A stretch of DNA of 64,000 nucleotides from Chaunax sp. Z400. Lineage: Eukaryota > Chordata > Actinopteri > Lophiiformes > Chaunacidae. This document shows, in pieces, positions 49,254 through 61,541 of this stretch. The notes under the pieces were generated by a model that saw only the letters and a list, made by a program, of their open reading frames with translations, ran no database searches and was not told the DNA's origin. The translations under genes were made by a program, and so were the position numbers. Each line of letters opens with the position of its first letter. Position 1 is the stretch's first letter. The stretch covers positions 434,001-498,000 of the forward strand of contig JBAGJB010000202.1 of assembly GCA_037577475.1 (NCBI GenBank), read 5' to 3'.

Positions 49254-49290
49254 CATTTGCTTTAGTCAATCTGATTGACTAAAGCAAATG
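49254..49290. repeat. 37-nt perfect palindrome (copy 2)
   Basis: Identical to 27,473-27,509, immediately left of R1b. Confidence 0.95.
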
Positions 49291-49291
49291 C

Positions 49292-50469
49292 ATTGACGAT
49301 GATAAATATAACATTTGCGCAAAAAAAAAGTTTTAGCTCAGGGAGATGGGATCCTGACCCGCAATCCTGGAAAGCAGGTTCGAATCCCAGCTGTCTCGTT
49401 CTTTCAAAATGTAGCTTCTGTTTGACACAGCTGAGCTTCCAGAGTCTGAGGTTGATGGTTCAAATCCTGATGTTCAGATGAGTCTCTGCGTTTTGTCCTC
49501 TGAAGTTTGAAATGTCAGAAGTAGAACAGGAACAATTGTTCTGTCCCGTCTAGAGGAAACCTGACCATAGCATAAAAATGTGACTCCTCTTTCCAAACTC
49601 CAAGGATGACCAGTGTCACAACAATCAAGTCCAAACAGGATTTATTTACATTTCTTTACAAAGATACAAATTTCAAATGTTTACAGCAACTTCATTTAAC
49701 AAAGTGAAGGACAGAAAATACATGAAACTTCACTTCCAAACATAAAAAAGAGAAAATCAAAAAGGGTTTCCTTCCTGTTACAGCAATACAGAATATTTAC
49801 AATATATACAAAAGAAACTTCACTACAACAATCATCTAATCACCAATTAGCACAAAGTGATGAGGCAGACAGGAAGAGGAGGAGTCACTGATGGGATCCA
49901 CAGCTGTGTTAATGAGGCGCCATCAGTCTCCTGTCCAATCAGCAGCCTCCAGGTGTAACTCTGAAACAACAGAACAAAGTGTCAGCATCAGGAGAACAAA
50001 AAAAACTAAATAGCAAATACAAGTAGACCAATTTTATGTCTTTTTGTCAGACTGAGAACATCTTGCATGATTGTTTGATATTTTTTGAACATTGAGCAAC
50101 ACTACAAACGCAGAAAAGCTAATTATCTGAGCAGTGAGACGTTTTTCTCCACGAGGGTCTGAGATGTGTTCACAGCAACAGGGAAAAACCGAACAACACA
50201 TTTTACCTAAACTATGAGCCACTCTGCAAAAACGGGATCTCTGTTGCGTCACATGAACTCATTTGGAACACTTGGCAGCGTAATGGCGCACGCAGGAGGA
50301 CAGGACGAGTCGGGGCAGCAGGAGCGGCAACAGTAGGATTTTCTGTTACTTTTCATTCTGTGGAATCGGGAAACACGTTTTTTAAAGCCAAATCATTCAC
50401 AAGTACAAAATCAAGACCGTCAAAAAGCAGTCGATCCCGCACAACTCCTCTAACTGTGCGCCGTATCAC
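49292..50469. repeat. Internal direct repeat R1b (copy 2)
   Basis: Same as 27,511-28,688, including the shortened minus-strand small frame at 50,034-50,252. Confidence 0.85.
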
Positions 50470-51812
50470 TATACGTATGTCTGTATGTGTTTAGCTCCTT
50501 TTACAACCATTCCTTGGACATTATTCTCAAGTTACACACATTTAAAGTGTTAAAGATTTCATTTAGATTTTTGATGCTGAGTTAAAGTCTTGCAAACAAA
50601 TCTTGTCTCCCCCGCAACATGACTGAAGGAGACTTGACTAATTGTATTAAAAAGTCAAACTTAAGAATCATGTAACTTCATCATTTAATATCGTCACGTT
50701 TAACAAGCTTCACTCTATATTGTAGAGCAAATAAATGGGCCTAACAAATGCATATTATTGAGGATTGTCATATTTAAAGTTGCAAGACGAGGTGAGATGC
50801 GTTCAGGTGTTTCTGCCTTGCAAGGAAAATGCAATGTTTTCACTAATACATTCAAAAAGCAGTAATGGATCCTTGTATCAACAATTAAAGTGAGCAAAAA
50901 ACACAGCATGTAAAGATGAGGAAGAAAAGTTTGGACTTGGATGGATGGACACATACTATCCCTTTGGTGATACATTTTCTAGTAAGGAGCTTGAATGTTC
51001 CTGAGTGGCTCCTATGGTGTTTGTCCTTTGTATTTGTTCTTAAAATATTCCAAAACTGTATGTTTTATTAAAAAATAAATATTATTTTTACCCAACACAA
51101 ACAGAAGCCTATTTATTCAACTGTTTTCTCAAACTTTAATAAGGAAGAAGGCTGTAATAATAATGTAATTATTTGCTTGAACTATGACCTTGCTCCCTGT
51201 CATTTGTGATAATTACGTGACTGCGTTGACATCTGATGTCTTTTAGCAAAAGGATGAGGCACCAGAGCCAATCACTATAATGTTATTCTATGGAACCATC
51301 CTCTAAGAACTCTAATTCATCTCAGGTTCCTTGAGTCAGAATGCTGGTTTACTTCCTAAATTCCTCAAAAGACTTTTGGTGCCCTGGGAAGCTTCCTTTG
51401 TTGGAAATGCATTGTTTTTTTTTTTAGTTTTCAATTGTTTTATTTCCCACTTCAGATGGTGTCACCAAGAGCAGCAGGGCCACAGCCTCAAGACGGCCAA
51501 GGAGGACAACTGATTTTTTATAAACAGTATAGGTTCATATGTTCAATGCTAATGTTATCTTTCACGTGATTCATTTCTGAGTTGAAAGAAGTAAAGTTTC
51601 ATGTTCAATTTTGTGAATAAATTTCAATTTATTGTTTTCTTTTAATTTAAGAATAATTGATGTTAGTGTCTGGAACATATGCCTCTCACTTTATCACAAC
51701 AAGTGCAATTATTCTGCATATGTATTAGTAATGGTTGTGTTATTCTGCAGGTACAAAGCCAAACTAATTTTGTTATTCAATAAGGACCAACACGATGTAG
51801 GCACACAGTCGG
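50470..51812. other. Mostly unassigned (copy 2)
   Basis: Equivalent of 28,689-30,031; the weak terminal-exon candidate is at about 51,456. Confidence 0.3.
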
Positions 51813-51880
51813 GCAACACACACACAACACACACACAACACACAACACACACACAACACACACACAACACACACACAGCC
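51813..51880. repeat. (ACACACAAC)n microsatellite, short allele
   Basis: Contracted version of 30,032-30,222. Confidence 0.9.
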
Positions 51881-52014
51881 CAAAGTGTGTGGCTTGTGTG
51901 TGTGTTGCCCATGTGTGACACTGTAGACCCACAGTTTCCTCTTTGACTGGCTTTGGGGTCGTGTGAGGCCACTGTGGGCATGTGTGGGCCTAGGTGGGGC
52001 GCTACAGTGGGAAA

Positions 52015-52051
52015 GCCCACAAAATGCCCAAAGTGGGGGCATTTTGTGGGC
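52015..52051. repeat. Perfect 15-bp inverted repeat (copy 2)
   Basis: Identical to 30,358-30,394. Confidence 0.9.
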
Positions 52052-52724
52052 AGTAATATTGACAAGGTGGAAATAATTTATAAACCCAAATCAGCTGTCC
52101 ATTGTTCATGCTGGCTCATTGGAAACTAAGTTAGACCTGAACTAAATGTCTCAGGAGTTAAAGGTCTATTCCTGAACAATCACTATAATGATCACTGAAA
52201 CTCTCAGCTGCTGTGAGGCGACAGTGTAAACCACCACGTCACTGTACCGCCCCCTAATGTCCCAACACACCTGAATTCACCTCATATTTCCTTGTCATTT
52301 ATTTATATTGGCCTACTGTCTCTATTAAGACTTTATGAACTGACAGCGCAACAGGCCTCTCTCTCTCTCTCTCTCTCTCGTTAAAAGTCAAGCTATCTCA
52401 CCCACCAGTCAGTCCGTCTCTCTGAAATGAATGTAAACAAACATACAAACCATATAACCCATTTAACCATATAAATTTATTAAACAATATAACATATTAA
52501 AATGTACTTTTATTGAAACAAGGGCCAGGAGCAGGACGGGGGCTTACCACGGCAGCTGGACCCAAAAAAAAAAGAAAAAAAGGAAGGGATCCAAAAACTA
52601 CACGTGAACACCGCACATCAAACCAAAACTAAATCAGGGACCGTGAAGGGGACCAGCACCAAGGGCCAGGCTGCCTCTCCGCGCAGAGAGCTACAAAAAT
52701 AGCATTGTCTTGTCAGCTTATGGC
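52052..52724. other. Unassigned spacer (copy 2)
   Basis: Same as 30,395-31,068, with a short CT run; no gene recognised. Confidence 0.4.
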
Positions 52725-53299
52725 GCAGAAAACGTAACGCAAAGGGAAGGTAAAAGCCAAAAGAAGCGGTACCAGCCCACGGCTCCGAGCAGAGCACCGG
52801 CGACGTGCAGCCCGAAGACAGCTGTTCGTGCTCAGCTCAGATGCACCGGGCACGTCAATAGAGGATGATTCCCCCCCGTTCACGACAGCCTCACCCACAC
52901 GCCAAACGCACACCGCCACACTGACACCAGACTCCCGCAAGAAGGAAATCACACACAGCTGTCAGCAGATGTAGCGGCTCCGCGCCGCCCCGCAGTCAGA
53001 GCCAAGGTGAAGCACCTGAAGGCCAATCAATGACGCAGAGGAGGGGGAACAAACCCATCCTGCCACAATATAATAAAACTCAGTGTTGTAAATGAATGGA
53101 TGTATTTCTTTACATAACCCACAGCAAAAAAACAAAAACAAAAAAAAAGTTGCTGGTATATGTTTTTATTTTATTTTATTTTATTTAGCACGATCTGAGC
53201 AAAATACCCACGCATGCAGTTTAAAATAAATACTAACAGTGACAGATAAATAAATAAAAAAGAAACGAATAAAAAAGACATTTCTACGCGGAGAAAAAC
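52725..53299. other. CpG-richer segment upstream of the SGNH gene
   Basis: About the first 320 bp are GC- and CpG-rich (cggctccgcgccgccccgc near 52,975) and contain a CCAAT-like ggccaatcaatg. The remainder is AT-rich. It may be a CpG-island-like upstream promoter region. An open minus frame here has no recognisable product. Confidence 0.35.
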
Positions 53300-53355
53300 A
53301 AAAATGGCGGCGAGTTTAACGTGACGTCATCCATGGATCCTGAGATCGTATATAA
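53300..53355 (+). promoter_or_regulatory. Core promoter of the SGNH gene: YY1-like, CRE and TATA
   Basis: In order: aaaatggcggc (YY1-like, 53,300-53,310), a consensus CRE tgacgtca (53,322-53,329) and a TATA box tatataa (53,349-53,355). The ATG follows about 200 bp after the TATA box. Spacing predicts a transcription start near 53,380 and a leader of about 175 nt. This region is deleted at the copy 1/copy 2 junction. Confidence 0.6.
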
Positions 53356-53555
53356 TGTCCGGCGAAACAACGGCTCCTTCCTGTGAGTCTAACCGCTTAC
53401 ATCTGACTGATTCAGCTACTGAACTGCTAAACATTGTGTTTGCTAAGTGAAATATCTTTCTAATACACTGTTGTTACGTTCGGTTTTTGGATCATTCAAC
53501 CATCTCATCGATCATTAATCAACATCTAATCAATATATCATCTTTATCGACCAAC

Positions 53556-55813
53556 ATGTCTGGACGTGGAGGCAAGGTAAGAATACCAGGAAATACGTTT
53601 TTACTTACCGACCAGATTACTGCTGTTTGTCGCTAAAGCTACAGATTAACCAATGTATTATTTTATGATTTTCAGCGTTTTCAACTCATATATAATAAAT
53701 ATAGGCTTTATTTCATCGTATAAATGTGGTTTCCACTCATATATTTTCTATATAGGGACAAATACATTTCCTACAGTGTGATATTAAACAGATGGATGTT
53801 TTTGCTCATTCTGGACAGACTTTTGACAAGGACGTGAGGAGGGCCCCCAAACACCGGGAGCCCCGTCCTGGTGTCTCGCAGCAGCTGCTTCAGGACAACA
53901 TCCGCCTGAAGAAGAGACAGTCGGACATGAAGGAGTCCAACACCAAGCTGCGGGCTGACCTCCGGTACGCTGATGGGGAGATCCGACAGAGAGACCATGA
54001 CATCCTGTCTCTCCAGCGTCAGCTGTCCGCCCTGGAAGCCCAGATGACAGAAGAGGTCCAGGTCTTCCAGCAGGAGAACCTCAAGCTACAGGTGAGCTCA
54101 TATTTTACATCCCAACTACTATTTACTAGACTTCAGATCACAGCTGCAGTTTGAAATTGAATTGGTCAGAAAAAATCAGGACGAAATTTAATGTGTATTT
54201 TGTAAACTAATGTACCCAAAAAGTGATGAGCAAATGGCTAAAAGCTGTTAGCTGCTAGCTAATGAAAGAGCTATGCTGGTAGAGCTAGGCTGGCTAATGA
54301 AAGAGCGAGGCTAGCTAATGAAAGAGCTAGGCTAGCTAATGAAAGAGCTAGGCTGGCTATTGAAAGAGCTAGGCTAGCTAATGAAAGAGCTAGGCTGGCT
54401 AATGAAAGAGCTAGGCTGGCTAATGAAAGAGCTAGGCTAGCTAATGAAAGAGCTAGGCTGGCTAATGAAAGAGCTAGGCTGGCTAATGAAAGAGCTAGGC
54501 TGGCTAATGAAAGAGCTAGGCTAGCTAATGAAAGAGCTAGGCTGGCTAATGAAAGAGCTAGGCTGGCTAATGAAAGAGCTAGGCTGGCTAATGAAAGAGC
54601 TAGGCTGGCTAATGAAAGAGCTAGGCTAGCTAATGGTTCAGCTACAGAGTTGGGTGAAAAACAATGAATCACAGACTAAAGGCCTTTCCAACTAGTTGTA
54701 TTATTACAAGCTCCAATATATTTCAGAGTTTAAGTATTTCTAGCAGTTGAAAAGATCTTAATCAAATCACAATTAATATGTATTATTACAGAGCAAGGCA
54801 TCACAATAAATGATTAAGATAAGATAAACTTTATTGTCCCACGAGGTGAGAAATTTGTCTTAGGCTTTTCACCCATGCTGCAGCCATAAGATACACATTA
54901 CATACAGAAGATATATAAACATAAATATATTCAAGCAGTAAGAAATACTAAAAGTTAACATTGTCTAATGTCAAACATCATATCATACCCAGTCAGACAT
55001 TTTCCCAAAAACTCAATGCCTTATCTGCTACTGTTCAAAAGTTTAAAAATTAAACAAACGATTAATTATGTGTTATTAGAAAATACAGACATTTAAATCC
55101 CTGTATACTTTCCTGGCTACAGCCACTAGGGGGCTCAGTGAACCCCTGAACCAACAGCAAAGCTTTATAAGTGAAATCAAACATGCTGTTTTTTTTCTTT
55201 TCAGACTGTCTTGAAACAAAAGCCAAAGAGGAAGACCACCCCACCTCGTGCACAGCGACGAGCCACTAGACCTTCAAGCTGGGAACCTACAGTCCACCAA
55301 AGAACCCAGCGCAAGCTTGAAGATTGGAGCTTTCACCCCAAGAAGCCCATCATTATCCTGGGGGACTCAAATCTCGCCCGGGTCCCTGGATTTTCTGATG
55401 CAAACATTCAGATAGACAGCTATCCAGGGGCCCAATTTTTCCATCTGACCGAGATGCTCAGGAGGCTTCCCCCAAACAAGTCTGTGGAGAAACTGGTGTT
55501 GTCAGCAGGCCTGAACAACTGTCTCCGAAAGCAAACGACTGAGAGCATGGTCCAACAACTCGACGATTTGTTGAACATGGCCGAGGAAAAGTTTCCCAAC
55601 GCTGAACTTTATGTACCAGTCATTAACTTTTGCGAGAGACTGGACAGAAAGCAGAAGGAGCAACTGGTGAACCTGAACAAGTACATTGAGGACGACTGCA
55701 TCTTTCTGTCAGGACTTGATCAGGTGCACTTCAGGACTCAGCCAAGAGACCCTGTTCACTGGACACCCAAGACAGCTGATCTCATGATCCAGCACTGGCT
55801 CGATCAGTTATAG
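53556..55813 (+). CDS. Coiled-coil plus SGNH/GDSL hydrolase-like protein, 300 residues
   Basis: Three phase-0 exons: 53,556-53,576 (MSGRGGK), 53,819-54,091 (91 residues) and 55,205-55,813 (202 residues and stop), all with GT..AG borders. Exon 2 is a charged coiled coil (QQLLQDNIRLKKRQSDMKES, then LSLQRQLSALEAQ). Exon 3 opens with a basic linker (KQKPKRKTTPPRAQRRATR) and then an SGNH fold: block I GDSN with Ser153, Gly in SYPGAQ (about 173), SAGLNN with Asn near 203, and DPVH with Asp280/His283. Similar SGNH domains occur in many uncharacterised teleost proteins and in ORF1 of CR1-type LINEs. The introns and promoter here argue for a host-type gene. Substrate unknown. Kozak context is good (A at -3). 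Confidence 0.75.
54264..54640. repeat. 21-bp minisatellite in SGNH intron 2
   Basis: About 18 copies of gctaatgaaagagctaggctg, alternating ggctggc/ggctagc variants. It is open on minus as a 7-residue repeat only because 21 is a multiple of three. Confidence 0.95.
54812..54990 (-). mobile_element. LINE 3'-end fragment, antisense
   Basis: gataagataaactttattgt followed by cccacgaggtgagaaattt is the characteristic 3' tail of teleost L2/CR1-like LINEs read on the opposite strand. Short, with no coding part. Confidence 0.6.
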
Positions 55814-57537
55814 GTCTCCTTCAGCCGCTAAATCCTCCCAAACCAGCAGGTAAGAAACATTTATTGTCTTACTATTCTCCCTCTGGGTTCTGAGAGACAG
55901 GTTCACTTTTTAACTCCATTGTCTTCTCATGTATTTTTTCTCAATTTAGTACCGAGGAGGACCTCCAGCCCCTCTTCTCACCCATCCTCTGTGAGGACCC
56001 CTGCTATGGTCTCTGTGACAACCACCAGCCCTTCTCCTACTCCATCCTCTATGTGGAGCCCTAACCCTGTTCTACACCACAGCCTGGCAGTATAGCCTCT
56101 GTAAGTACAGCAGTGTTTATTCATTGGTCTGTCTCTGTTGTAAGTCGTCTTTACTGTTGCATTTATTTATGCAGTTAACTAATTTTCGTTTGTTGTTGTC
56201 GTCTTCCAAACAGGTTGAGCCTGTAGGGGTTCAGCCAGTCACTGCTGGGGCTTCAATTTCTTTCTGGTTGTCAAGTGAGATGAGCAAGTCCATCCCTGTG
56301 CAGGACCAGAGGTGGATTTACCAACACCGTCTTTCAGTCTGGCACTGCAGCGAGACTTGAACCTTTGGTATGAGCCTCCTGTTCCAGCCCTCATCTACCA
56401 CCAGACACCACATGGAACACTATCTTGGAGAGTGTGCTGACTTTGTGGATCGGCCCAGCCTCATCCCAGTGATCTGCCAGGTTCCTCCAGAGCCCACTGA
56501 CATCTCCACCAATCACTGACTGCTATCTATGTACGGCAAAGACTTCCTCTCCCGCATGGACCACATCAAGGATCGGGGTACTGAGCCAGTGATGAGCAGG
56601 TCCTCATCTCTGCTCACCTACTCTGGGATTTGACCCACAGTGTCAACACCAACAGCTTGAAGGTGATTGGCCGGGGATTTGTGACAACCTTCAGACCACC
56701 TGAAAAATACTCTGGTATGTCAAATTGATTTCTGGCTACATAAAACCTTTTCTTTGTGGCTGTTCTTAAATTCTTAAATACATTTCAATTCAACCAGGCT
56801 TTATTTTTGCTAATCCCATAGCCAAAGCTAACCAAACACTGAGCTGCTCATAAACTGATATCCATGACCTCTGCTTCTTTCCAGCCTGCTGCTTCTTTGT
56901 CCCAGCCTGGTATCTCCTCCCAGCCTGGTATCTCCTCCCAGCCTGGTATCTCCTCCATGGCTGCTGCCTTCTCCCAGCCTGGTATCTCCTCCATGGCTGA
57001 TGCCTCCATGCCACAACCTAGTGTCTCCTCAGAGGTGGACTCATCATCTCCTGATGAGTCTGGTATGTAAAAACATAATTATGTGTTAAGAAACCATTCT
57101 ATCTGCACTGAGCTCCACTTCTTAGATTTTGTTGCTCATCTCATCTCTGATTTTTTCAGACTAGATGATTCTGGTGTTCCAGGCATGGACAGAGTTGACA
57201 GCTTGGCAGAGTATCTGGTGGAGCTGAGAACAGAGACTGACTGTAGCTTTCACAAACCAGCAGGTTAGAAACATTTATTGTCTTACTATTCTCCTTCTGG
57301 TTTCTGTGAGACAGGTTCACTTTTTAACTCTATTGTCTTCTCATGTATCTCCTCTAAATTTAGTGGCTAAGAGGACCTCCAGCCCTTCTCCTACTGTTCT
57401 ACACCCCAGCCTGGCCGTATAGCCTCTGTAAGTACAGCAGTGTTTATTCATTGGTCTGTCTCTGTTGTAAGTCGTCTTTACTGTTGCACTTATTTATGCA
57501 GTAAACTAATTTTTGTTTGTTGTTGTCTTCCAAACAG
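55814..57537 (+). pseudogene. Decayed downstream exon block (copy 3)
   Basis: Same exon-like series as 31,433-33,174. The Gln-Pro-Gly-Ile-Ser-Ser frame (56,864-57,070) has one fewer 18-bp unit than copy 2. A donor follows the SGNH stop by about 40 bp, so these may be 3' untranslated exons of the SGNH transcript or remnants of an older, longer coding region. Confidence 0.45.
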
Positions 57538-57879
57538 GGCGAGCCTGTAGGAGTTCAACCAGTCACTGCTGGGGCATCAACTTCAACAAGTCTCTTGGAA
57601 AATCCATGCTTCTCCATCTCCTTCCAGCCTGCTGCCTCCTCCATGGCTTCTGCTTCCTTCCAGCCTGCTGCCACCTTCCGTCCTGGTATCTCCTCTATGG
57701 CTGACACCTCCTCCCATCTTGGTGTCTCCTCCATGGCTGATGCCTCCTCCCATCCTGGTGTCTTTTCCATGGCTGCTGCCACCATGCCACATCCCATCTC
57801 CTCAGAGGTGGATTCATCATCTCCTGATGAGTCTGGGGTATGTGAAAACATTTGCTGCCAGACACCAGAGCAGGCTTGA
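57538..57879 (+). pseudogene. Ser/Pro/Met-rich exon (copy 3)
   Basis: Same as 33,175-33,516: clear acceptor, GEPVGVQPVTAGAS start, low-complexity SSMA repeats, donor-like gtatgt after DESG or stop at 57,877-57,879. No domain recognised. Confidence 0.45.
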
Positions 57880-58140
57880 CATGGGAAGGTTCAGGTCTCC
57901 CAAGAAGAAGCAGGAGTTCACTTCAGGGGTGCAGACTGTGAAGAAGCATGCATTCACCAGCACTGCCTCGCTTGCCCAATGGACAGTGTGGCAGCATGGT
58001 TGTGTTTCGTGTAGAGAGAGAGAGCTCATTATTCCAGGTGTTTTGTGTTAAGAACTGATTGGAATAATGAACTCTCTCTCCCTACTCTAACACAACCAGG
58101 CTGTGGCACAGTGTCCAGATGGGATCTCATCAGTAAGGAT

Positions 58141-58486
58141 GAGATTATTATCATCACCATTATTATTTTTACTATTATTATCATCATCATTATTAATATC
58201 ATTATTATCAGCGTAGTTATGTGTAGGTATTATAGATACTGCATAATGTAATTTTCTTTTAGCTATTATTGTTGTTGTGGTTGCACATGTTGTTGTTGTC
58301 TCTCTCTCTTTCTCTCTCTCCACCTATCCTCCCTATCTCTCTCTCTCTCTCTCTCCACCTATCCTCCCTATGTCTCTCTCTCTCTCGCTCTCTCTCTCTC
58401 CACCTATCCTCCCTATCTCTATCTCTCTCTCTCTCTCTCGCTCTCTCTCTCTCCACCTATCTTCCCTATCTCTCTCTCTCTTGCTC

Positions 58487-58526
<40 letters not shown>

Positions 58527-58567
58527 CACCTATCCTCCCTATCTCTCTCTCTCTCTCTCTCTCTCTC
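58141..58567. repeat. (ATT)n and (CT)n tracts (copy 3)
   Basis: ATT run at 58,141-58,228 and polypyrimidine tract at 58,297-58,567. Confidence 0.9.
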
Positions 58568-58739
58568 ACCCCAACCGGTCAAAGCAGAGGGCCGTCCACC
58601 ATGAGTCTCGGATCTGCTCGATGGTTTCTACCTGTAAAAGGCAGTTTTTCCTCGCCACTGTCGCCAAAGTGCTTGCTCATGGTGGAGTGTTGGGTCTCAC
58701 AAAGAGTCGGTTTGACCTGCTCTTATTGAAAAGTATAAA

Positions 58740-58779
58740 TAATGTAAACGAATAAAGAAATAAATAGATAAATAAATAA

Positions 58780-58815
<36 letters not shown>

Positions 58816-59061
58816 ACAAGTAGATGTATATATAAATAAATAGATAAATAAATAATTAAATAAATAAACAAGTGGATGTATAGATAAATGAATAGATATA
58901 TAAATAATTAAATAAATAAATGAACAAATAGATAAATAAGTAAATAAATAAACAAACAAATAGATAAATAAATGAATAGATAAATAATCAAATAAATAAA
59001 TACATGGCTAGATAAATAGATGGATAATTAAATAAATAATAGATGGATAAATAAATAAATA

Positions 59062-59099
<38 letters not shown>

Positions 59100-59492
59100 T
59101 TTGTATTTGTTTATTATATATATATTATATTAAATTATTATATTAAATTATATAGTATACTATATATTATATATTAAATTATATAGTATATTATATATTA
59201 AATTATTATATTAAATTATATAGTATATTATATATTATATATTAAATTATCAAATTATATAGTATATTATATATTATATATTAAAATATATAGTATATTA
59301 TATATTAAAATATATAGTATATTATATATTATATATTAAATTATCAAATTATATAGTATATTATATATTATATATTAAATTATCAAATTATATAGTATAT
59401 TATATATTATATGTTAAATTATATAGTATATTATATATTAAATTATATAGTATATTAAATATTAAATTATTATATCATATTATATTAAATTA
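58740..59492. repeat. AT-rich palindromic tract (copy 3)
   Basis: As 1,137-1,810, with a different number of TA and tatagtatat blocks. Confidence 0.9.
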
Positions 59493-60713
59493 GAATTATC
59501 TGTTAATCCACCCTGCCCTTTCTACATGTGGATGTCTTGATTCCACTCTGTATTGAATGTTTTTTAGAATGATTGATTGTTAGACTCTACATTCTCTCCT
59601 ACTCAGCTCTAAATATAAATTGGAATCATATTCAAATTTACTATAGAAACAATTTTAAATAATTTGATACTTCTTGATGAAATAAATACTTTATACTGTA
59701 TGTGTAAGATTTTGGCTGTTTTTCTCATTGATCCCTCATTGATTTCTCATTCTCATCATCCCATTGCAGATTTGAGTTTGAGTTTTTTGGTCCTTCTAGG
59801 CTGCCATCATTGGTCAGCAGTCACTATTATTATTACCTACTACTTTCCACAGAGCATAGAAAGTATGTGGTGAGTCGTTTTACATGTTTTATGTTAAATT
59901 TGTGAAGTAAAAATGGATTGTTTGAAAAGATCATCTTATCACTGTTCAGTTGATGATGTTAATTATATATAAAGTAATTTAGGAGTCAAAAATCAATTTA
60001 AAGAGAATCTCTTTCTTGTTTTGTTTTTTACTGTAGAACAAAACGGTCACCAAATTGGTTAAATTCAGTTTAGTTTAGTCCCTTAATTACAGAAACTTGT
60101 TTTTTCAGGCTGGTCCCTGTTGTCTGGCTAAAGTGGAATAATCTATATAAATGGTGAAGAACATTAAACAGTGTCTGATTCCTGAAACTAATATTATTTC
60201 TTCTGATTTTTTTCACCCTTTTTCTGGTCAAAGGACACAAGCACTTTATTTTCACTGGAGCATAGAGGTCAGTCAAAGCAGTCTGCTAAAAAGTTACTAA
60301 ATATCTGGTTTCTGAGGCTGAATGTCTCCATGTTGTTGGATTAGTAGTTTCCAGGTTTGCTAATTTAGCCTTGAATTAACGTTTACAGTCACAAGCAGTA
60401 AAACACAGCTAGCACAGGCTCATATTGTAGGTTAGTGAAAGTGATGCACTCTATTGATTCAGTGATGTTATGACATAAATATGGCTCTAATAAATTACCT
60501 TCAGAGGACAGAAATTGTCAGAGTTCACAGACAGAGTTGTGAGGATCCAAATGCAGACATGTGACAGAGACACTGGGAGCTTTTCAGAGATTTAGTAATC
60601 AACAAACTAGTAAACAGTCCAAGGTCAAAAAACCAGAAAGGCAGTCCACAACAGGGGCAACAATACTGTCATCTACGTACAGTATATGTGTTTGGAGTGT
60701 CTGTAAAACTATA
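59493..60713. other. Unassigned unique sequence (copy 3)
   Basis: As 1,811-3,058 apart from the private 27-bp deletion near 60,653. No gene recognised. Confidence 0.5.
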
Positions 60714-61053
60714 CCCTACAAAAATATAAACGCAACACTTTTGTTTTAGCTCCAATTTTTCATGTGTTGAAAGCAAAAATCTAAAATTTTCTATGCACAC
60801 AAAAGGCCTGTTTCTCTCAAATTTTGTTCACAAACTTGTTTAAATCTGTGTTAGTGAGCACTTCTCCTTTGCCGAGATAATCCATCCACCTGACAGGTGT
60901 GGCATATCAAGATGCTGATTAGACAGCATGATTATTGCACAGGTGTGCCTTAGGTTGCTCACAATAAAAGGCCACTCTAAAATGTGCAGTTTCATCACAC
61001 AGCACAATGCCACAGATGTCGCAAGTTTTGAGGGAGCGTGCAATTTTTCTGAT
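60714..61053 (+). mobile_element. Tc1-like transposon 5' remnant (copy 3)
   Basis: Identical in structure to 3,059-3,398. Its presence in copies 1 and 3 shows that copy 2 lost it. Confidence 0.75.
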
Positions 61054-61062
61054 AAAAAATGT

Positions 61063-61437
61063 TCAGAATGTTAACGGAAACACTGAAGGACCTGAGCTTC
61101 CTAAGAGAGTAAAGTCAGTTCAGGCCCTTCTTGTAAGTGTGGTGCGTTTATGGTCCAGGTACATTCCCAGGTATTTGTAGGACTGAACCATGTCGATGTC
61201 CATCCACCCCGGATTGAGACAGGAATAAGAGGTGACTTCCACTTTCTGAAGTCAACCACCAGCTCCTTTGTTTTCTCAATGTTCAGTAACAGGTGGTTAT
61301 TTTCACACCAGTCTACAAAAGCTCCAAAGACACTCCCCTACTCTCCCTCCTCTCCCCCTGTCAGACATCCCACTATAACCCTGTCATCAGAGTACTTCTG
61401 TAGATGGCGTGATGGCAACACTCTACCAATGCTTTAG
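61063..61437 (-). mobile_element. LINE reverse-transcriptase fragment, antisense (copy 3)
   Basis: As 3,408-3,782. Confidence 0.55.
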
Positions 61438-61541
61438 GAACCATTTCATTTTTTACACATACTCAGACATGACAGATCCTCAAGATCCTCAGATCAACAA
61501 GATCAGATCCTGATGTTCTCAAAGTGTTTCTCCTCAAAAGA

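Larger units (their letters stand above)
31071..55451. repeat. Tandem segmental copy 2
   Basis: Second direct copy of the unit. Matched positions drift in steps against copy 1: offset 33,225 at the start, 31,550 after the 1,779-bp loss, 27,815 after the minisatellite contraction and 21,781 after the 6,038-bp loss. Its right end includes 2,727 bp (52,725-55,451) not seen elsewhere in the window, holding the promoter and first two exons of the SGNH gene. Confidence 0.95.

Noticed and set aside
53556..53576. Histone H2A or H4 gene
   Set aside because: Only seven residues (MSGRGGK) resemble a histone start; the next exons are a coiled coil and an SGNH domain.
54271..54672. 133-codon Leu-Ala-Ser repeat protein on minus
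   Set aside because: Artefact of a 21-bp intronic minisatellite.
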